From Stutzerimonas stutzeri (GTDB lineage: Bacteria > Pseudomonadota > Gammaproteobacteria > Pseudomonadales > Pseudomonadaceae): a DNA stretch of 64,000 nucleotides. Where the stretch lies: positions 331,629 through 395,628 of the forward strand of contig NZ_JYHV01000014.1 in assembly GCF_000952685.1 (NCBI RefSeq), written 5' to 3'. The position numbers were made by a program, and so were the translations under genes. Shown here in pieces: positions 60,936 through 64,000 of this stretch. Under the pieces are notes generated by a model. That model ran no database searches, was not told the origin of the DNA, and worked only from the letters and a program-made list of their open reading frames with translations. The stretch's first letter is position 1. Each line of letters begins with the position of its first letter.

Positions 60936-62198
60936 ATGGTCGAGCGCTGGAAGTGGTTTCTCATCCGTATCAGCAAACGACCCTGGTTCAGGGCCAGCCT
61001 GTTCTCCGTCCTGGGTGTAGCGACTGCGCTGGTGGCCCTGGCGGTGGCGCCCTATATTCCCGACGACGTACCCGCCAAGATTGGCTCAGACGCGGTCGAT
61101 AACATTCTCAACGTACTGGCTTCGAGCATGCTCGCGGTGACCACCTTCTCGTTGAGCATCATGGTCGCGGCCTACGGTTCGGCGACCAGCAACGTGACGC
61201 CGCGCGCCATCTCGCTGTTGGTGGAAGACCCCACCACGCAAAACACCCTGTCGACGTTCATCGGTTCGTTCATTTTCAGCCTGGTCGGCATCATCGCGCT
61301 GAGCACGGGACTTTATGGTGCGCAAGGGCGTGTGGTGTTGTTCGCGGCGACGATCATCGTGGTCGTTCTGGTTATTTATGCGCTGCTGCGCTGGATCGAT
61401 CAGCTTTCAGGGCTGGGCCGAGTCGCGGAAACCACGGCCAGGGTCGAACGCGCTGCGACACGTGCACTGTGCCAGCGCATGGAACAGCCCTATCTCGGCG
61501 GACGCCCGCTTGAGGTGGACCCCAGGGGGCTACCAGGTTCGCGTCCCTTGTACGCCGAGAAGGTCGGCTTCGTGCAACACATCGACATGCCTGCGCTTGG
61601 CGAACTGACCCGGTCGGCGCACAGCTCGGTCTATATCTGCGTGCTGCCCGGCGTGTTCGTGGAGCCCACCCAGCCGATCGCCTGGTCCATCGGTATCGAT
61701 GAGAAATGTGACGGCGCGCTGCGCACCGCCTTCGTCATCGGCGCGCAACGGACCTTCGAGCGCGACCCGCGTTTCGGCATGACCGTAATGGCGGAAATCG
61801 CTTCTCGCGCCTTGTCGCCAGGGATCAACGATCAGGGCACCGCCATTGACGTCATCGGCCGCGGCGTTCGCGTGCTGTCGCACCTGCGCCGGCGTGCAGC
61901 GCCCGAGAACCCGAAGTTCGAGCGGGTGTTTGCCCCGGCATTGAGCGAGGCGGACATGCTGAACGATTTCTTCACACCGATCGCCCGCGACGGCGCAGCG
62001 ATCGTCGAAGTGGGGCTGTGCCTGCAACAGGCATTGGCGTCGCTGGGACGGCTTGGCGATGCCGCGACCATGGTCGCGGCGCATCGGCAGGCTGAGCTGG
62101 CGCTCAAACGTGCTGAAACGGCGTTGACATTGGCGGATGATTGGCAGCGTGTACGAAACGCTGCAGCCAATGCCGAGCTGACTGATAGCACGCTTTAG
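60936..62198 (+). CDS. DUF2254 membrane protein
   Basis: This 420-residue protein starts 'MVERWKWFLIRISKRPWFRA' (ATG 60936, GGAG site). Four membrane helices occupy the first ~150 residues, with 'ASSMLAVTTFSLSIMVAAYG' typical of DUF2254. The large C-terminal soluble part has 'SRALSPGINDQGTAIDVIGR', another family hallmark. Function unknown. Confidence 0.88.
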   Translation: MVERWKWFLIRISKRPWFRASLFSVLGVATALVALAVAPYIPDDVPAKIGSDAVDNILNVLASSMLAVTTFSLSIMVAAYGSATSNVTPRAISLLVEDPTTQNTLSTFIGSFIFSLVGIIALSTGLYGAQGRVVLFAATIIVVVLVIYALLRWIDQLSGLGRVAETTARVERAATRALCQRMEQPYLGGRPLEVDPRGLPGSRPLYAEKVGFVQHIDMPALGELTRSAHSSVYICVLPGVFVEPTQPIAWSIGIDEKCDGALRTAFVIGAQRTFERDPRFGMTVMAEIASRALSPGINDQGTAIDVIGRGVRVLSHLRRRAAPENPKFERVFAPALSEADMLNDFFTPIARDGAAIVEVGLCLQQALASLGRLGDAATMVAAHRQAELALKRAETALTLADDWQRVRNAAANAELTDSTL

Positions 62199-62391
62199 GC
62201 GGTGGTTGAGACCTAACCAGGTTGCCGATGGGTGTTAGCGGCTTCGGCCGCTGGGCCGCCTTTGCGTCATTTTTCCTCGTATTGTCTCGCTTGCATCGCC
62301 TGATTTTTTTGACGGCTTGCTAGAGCCAGTGATGTCGCGGGGCGGACTGAATTCGGCCAAAGATTGATCTTCGCAACTGGCTGCTTTCGGC

Positions 62392-64000
62392 CGATTCTGT
62401 TGAAAAAGCAGGTTTAGCGGCAGCCAGGCGGTCGGATGTACCGGCTGTCGAAGTGGCTGCAAGCCACTTCAAGTTGCCTTTCGGCGTTTCGCTGAGCGTC
62501 ATTGCTCAGCTCTGAGGGTTAATTTGAGGGTTTCTGCTCGCAGCAGGCGTACCTATCCCATTAATGGTGGCCCTTGAGGCAAAAGCTTGGCCATGCGGCG
62601 CAGGTTCTGCACCGTCGCCGCCAGGGTGAATTCATCAGTCGCACCCGTCAGACCGCGCAGCCGTAAGCGATCAAGTTTCATTATCCGCTTGAGGTGGGCG
62701 AATAGCATTTCCACCTTCTTTCGTTCGCAGCGAGAGACTAGGTATTCCGGTGTCTTGGCGATACGTCGAGCCACGTCGCGGGCAGCCTCATGGATGCTGC
62801 GGACGATCTTCCGAGTCGGCGTGTTGGGGCAGCACTTCGCTTTCAACGAGCAGGTGGCGCAGTCGGTTTGGCTGGAGCGGTAAATGATGGTGTTGGCCTT
62901 GGTCACCCGCGATCTTTTCTGGGTGAAGGCGCGCCATTCACTGCGTAGTGGTTTGCCGGCTGGGCAGCGATATTCATTGGCTTCCTGGTTCCAGTGGAAG
63001 TCGTTACTGGAGAGGCTGTCGTCCTTGCGCTCGGTCTTGTCCCACACCGGAACATGCGGCTCGATGTCCTTTTCTTCTACCATCCAGGCCAGCATCGGGG
63101 CGATGCCATAAGCGGTATCGCCGATAAGGCGTTCCGGTGTGAGATCGAACTGCGCTTCGACACGCTCGACCATCGTCCTGGTCGAATCGACTTCGGCGGT
63201 ACGGTGCGCCGAGGTAGCTTCCACGTCCATGATCACACCGTGCTCAGTGTCGATCAGGTAATTCGTGGAGTAGGCAAAGAAGGCCGGGCCGCCTGGTGCT
63301 GCTGTCCAACGGGACTGAGGATCGGTGAGCGAAATTTTCTTAGGAAGAGCCTCAGCCAGCGCCTCTTCATCAAGGGCTTCGAGGTACTCGCGCACGGCGC
63401 GACTGCTGAGCTTTGGATCGTTCCAATCGACTTCATTACCCGCCATGCCACGTTGGCGGCTAGCATCGGCCTTGATGATGCTGGCGTCCACAGCGAAGCC
63501 TTCGCCTTTGACCAGGCCAGCCGCCATGCAGCGGCGCAGCACCTCATTGAACAACCAGCGGAACAGGCCACTGTCACGAAAACGGCCGTGTCGGTTCTTC
63601 GAGAAGGTCGAGTGATTGGGTACTTCGTCTTCCAGACCCAGCCGGCAGAACCAGCGATAGCCAAGGTTCAGGTGCACCTCTTCGCACAATCGACGCTCGG
63701 AACGAATGCCATAGCAGTAGCCGACGACGAGCATACGCACCATCAATTCCGGGTCAATCGAGGGACGCCCGATGGGGCTATAGAAATCCGCCAGGTAGGC
63801 GCGCAGATCACTGAGATCCAGGCATTGGTCGATGCTGCGCAGGAGGTGTTGGGGCGGGACGTGATCTTCCAGATTGAACGAGTAAAACAGGCGCTGCTGC
63901 CCTCCCGGTAACTGTCCCATCATGCTGTTCGCCCCCACGCTCACTGACAGAGCAATTTTGCCGAAGGCATGGGGAAGCAGCTACTTTTTCAACAGAATCG
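62392..64000 (-). mobile_element. IS1182-family insertion sequence
   Basis: The perfect inverted repeat CGATTCTGTTGAAAAAG occurs at 62392-62408 and, reverse-complemented, at 63984-64000, bracketing the transposase gene. Total ~1.6 kb, right for IS1182. The terminal repeat may extend a few bases beyond the window edge, so the right boundary and any target duplication cannot be confirmed. Two hairpins lie between the left end and the gene (GAAGTGGCT/AGCCACTTC near 62450 and GCTGAGC/GCTCAGC near 62490). Confidence 0.88.
62553..63944 (-). CDS. IS1182-family transposase
   Basis: This 463-residue DDE transposase has an N-terminal DUF772 region ('PIGRPSIDPELMVRMLVVGY', 'SERRLCEEVHLNLGYRWFCR') and catalytic acids in 'GFAVDASIIKADASRQRG' and 'ERLIGDTAYGIAPMLAWM', with the C-terminal 'AHLKRIMKLDRLRLRGLTGA' domain holding the last acid region. 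A zinc-like 'CATCSLKAKCCPN' lies at ~365. The gene is intact, so the element may be active. Confidence 0.93.
   Translation of the reverse strand: MSVGANSMMGQLPGGQQRLFYSFNLEDHVPPQHLLRSIDQCLDLSDLRAYLADFYSPIGRPSIDPELMVRMLVVGYCYGIRSERRLCEEVHLNLGYRWFCRLGLEDEVPNHSTFSKNRHGRFRDSGLFRWLFNEVLRRCMAAGLVKGEGFAVDASIIKADASRQRGMAGNEVDWNDPKLSSRAVREYLEALDEEALAEALPKKISLTDPQSRWTAAPGGPAFFAYSTNYLIDTEHGVIMDVEATSAHRTAEVDSTRTMVERVEAQFDLTPERLIGDTAYGIAPMLAWMVEEKDIEPHVPVWDKTERKDDSLSSNDFHWNQEANEYRCPAGKPLRSEWRAFTQKRSRVTKANTIIYRSSQTDCATCSLKAKCCPNTPTRKIVRSIHEAARDVARRIAKTPEYLVSRCERKKVEMLFAHLKRIMKLDRLRLRGLTGATDEFTLAATVQNLRRMAKLLPQGPPLMG

Overview
The window is a high-GC gammaproteobacterial chromosome segment, most likely Pseudomonas sensu lato (Stutzerimonas-like). 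This rests on codon usage, a DUF1652 gene (a Pseudomonas-type family), and a phiCTX/P2-type prophage ending in the 3' piece of a serine tRNA. Species cannot be fixed from the sequence alone.

Region 1 (1-20.24 kb) is the right part of a P2/phiCTX-like prophage. Tail genes FI (partial), FII, E/E' (with a classic -1 frameshift site), T, U and D are followed by cargo: a secreted endonuclease flanked by a duplicated 3' end of gene D, and a lipoprotein. An SOS block follows: umuC and an unusual umuD, divergent from a miniature SRAP-like gene, with a LexA box between them. Next come an AT-rich KAP-family NTPase, a DUF2511 secreted protein, the lysogeny switch (two XRE repressors against a small HTH gene, with palindromic operators), a YmfL-like gene, an Ogr-like zinc protein, small early genes, a primase-helicase, and an integrase that abuts attR in the tRNA-Ser fragment. 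A second, degenerate copy of the att sequence lies 0.7 kb further on, beyond a DUF1652 gene.

Region 2 (21-31.4 kb) is a peptide module. It has a five-gene dipeptide/oligopeptide ABC transporter (dppA-B-C-D-F order, minus strand), an XRE-cupin regulator, an M24 Xaa-Pro-type peptidase, an EamA exporter and an MFS transporter. Similar AT-rich palindromes lie upstream of dppA and of the peptidase gene, which suggests shared control by the adjacent regulator.

Region 3 (31.6-44.9 kb) has a small unknown gene, a KGG-repeat stress protein, and a tightly packed respiratory operon. The operon holds alternative complex III (actA-F), a small membrane protein, a SCO copper chaperone, and a caa3-type cytochrome oxidase (ctaC with fused cytochrome c, ctaD, ctaE, subunit IV). 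It should encode a complete quinol-to-oxygen branch that bypasses the bc1 complex.

Region 4 (45.2-56.2 kb) carries single genes and pairs: ExoD, a FAD oxidoreductase with a Rieske domain, a Grx2-type protein with a CPFS site, a DUF1615 lipoprotein, a bacterial apyrase/SCAN-like protein, a soluble formate-dehydrogenase-like molybdoenzyme with its DUF1641 partner, an AraC regulator and a LysE exporter.

Region 5 (56.2-60.1 kb) is a bufferin locus. ECF sigma and NrsF (DUF1109) anti-sigma genes lie divergent from bufA (DUF2282 cysteine peptide), bufB (DUF692/MNIO enzyme), bufC (DUF2063) and a DoxX gene. A GTAACC-N16-CGAACT promoter lies in front of bufA. A HAD phosphatase and a DUF2254 membrane protein follow. 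The window ends in an IS1182-family insertion sequence with 17-bp terminal inverted repeats, the right one finishing at base 64000.
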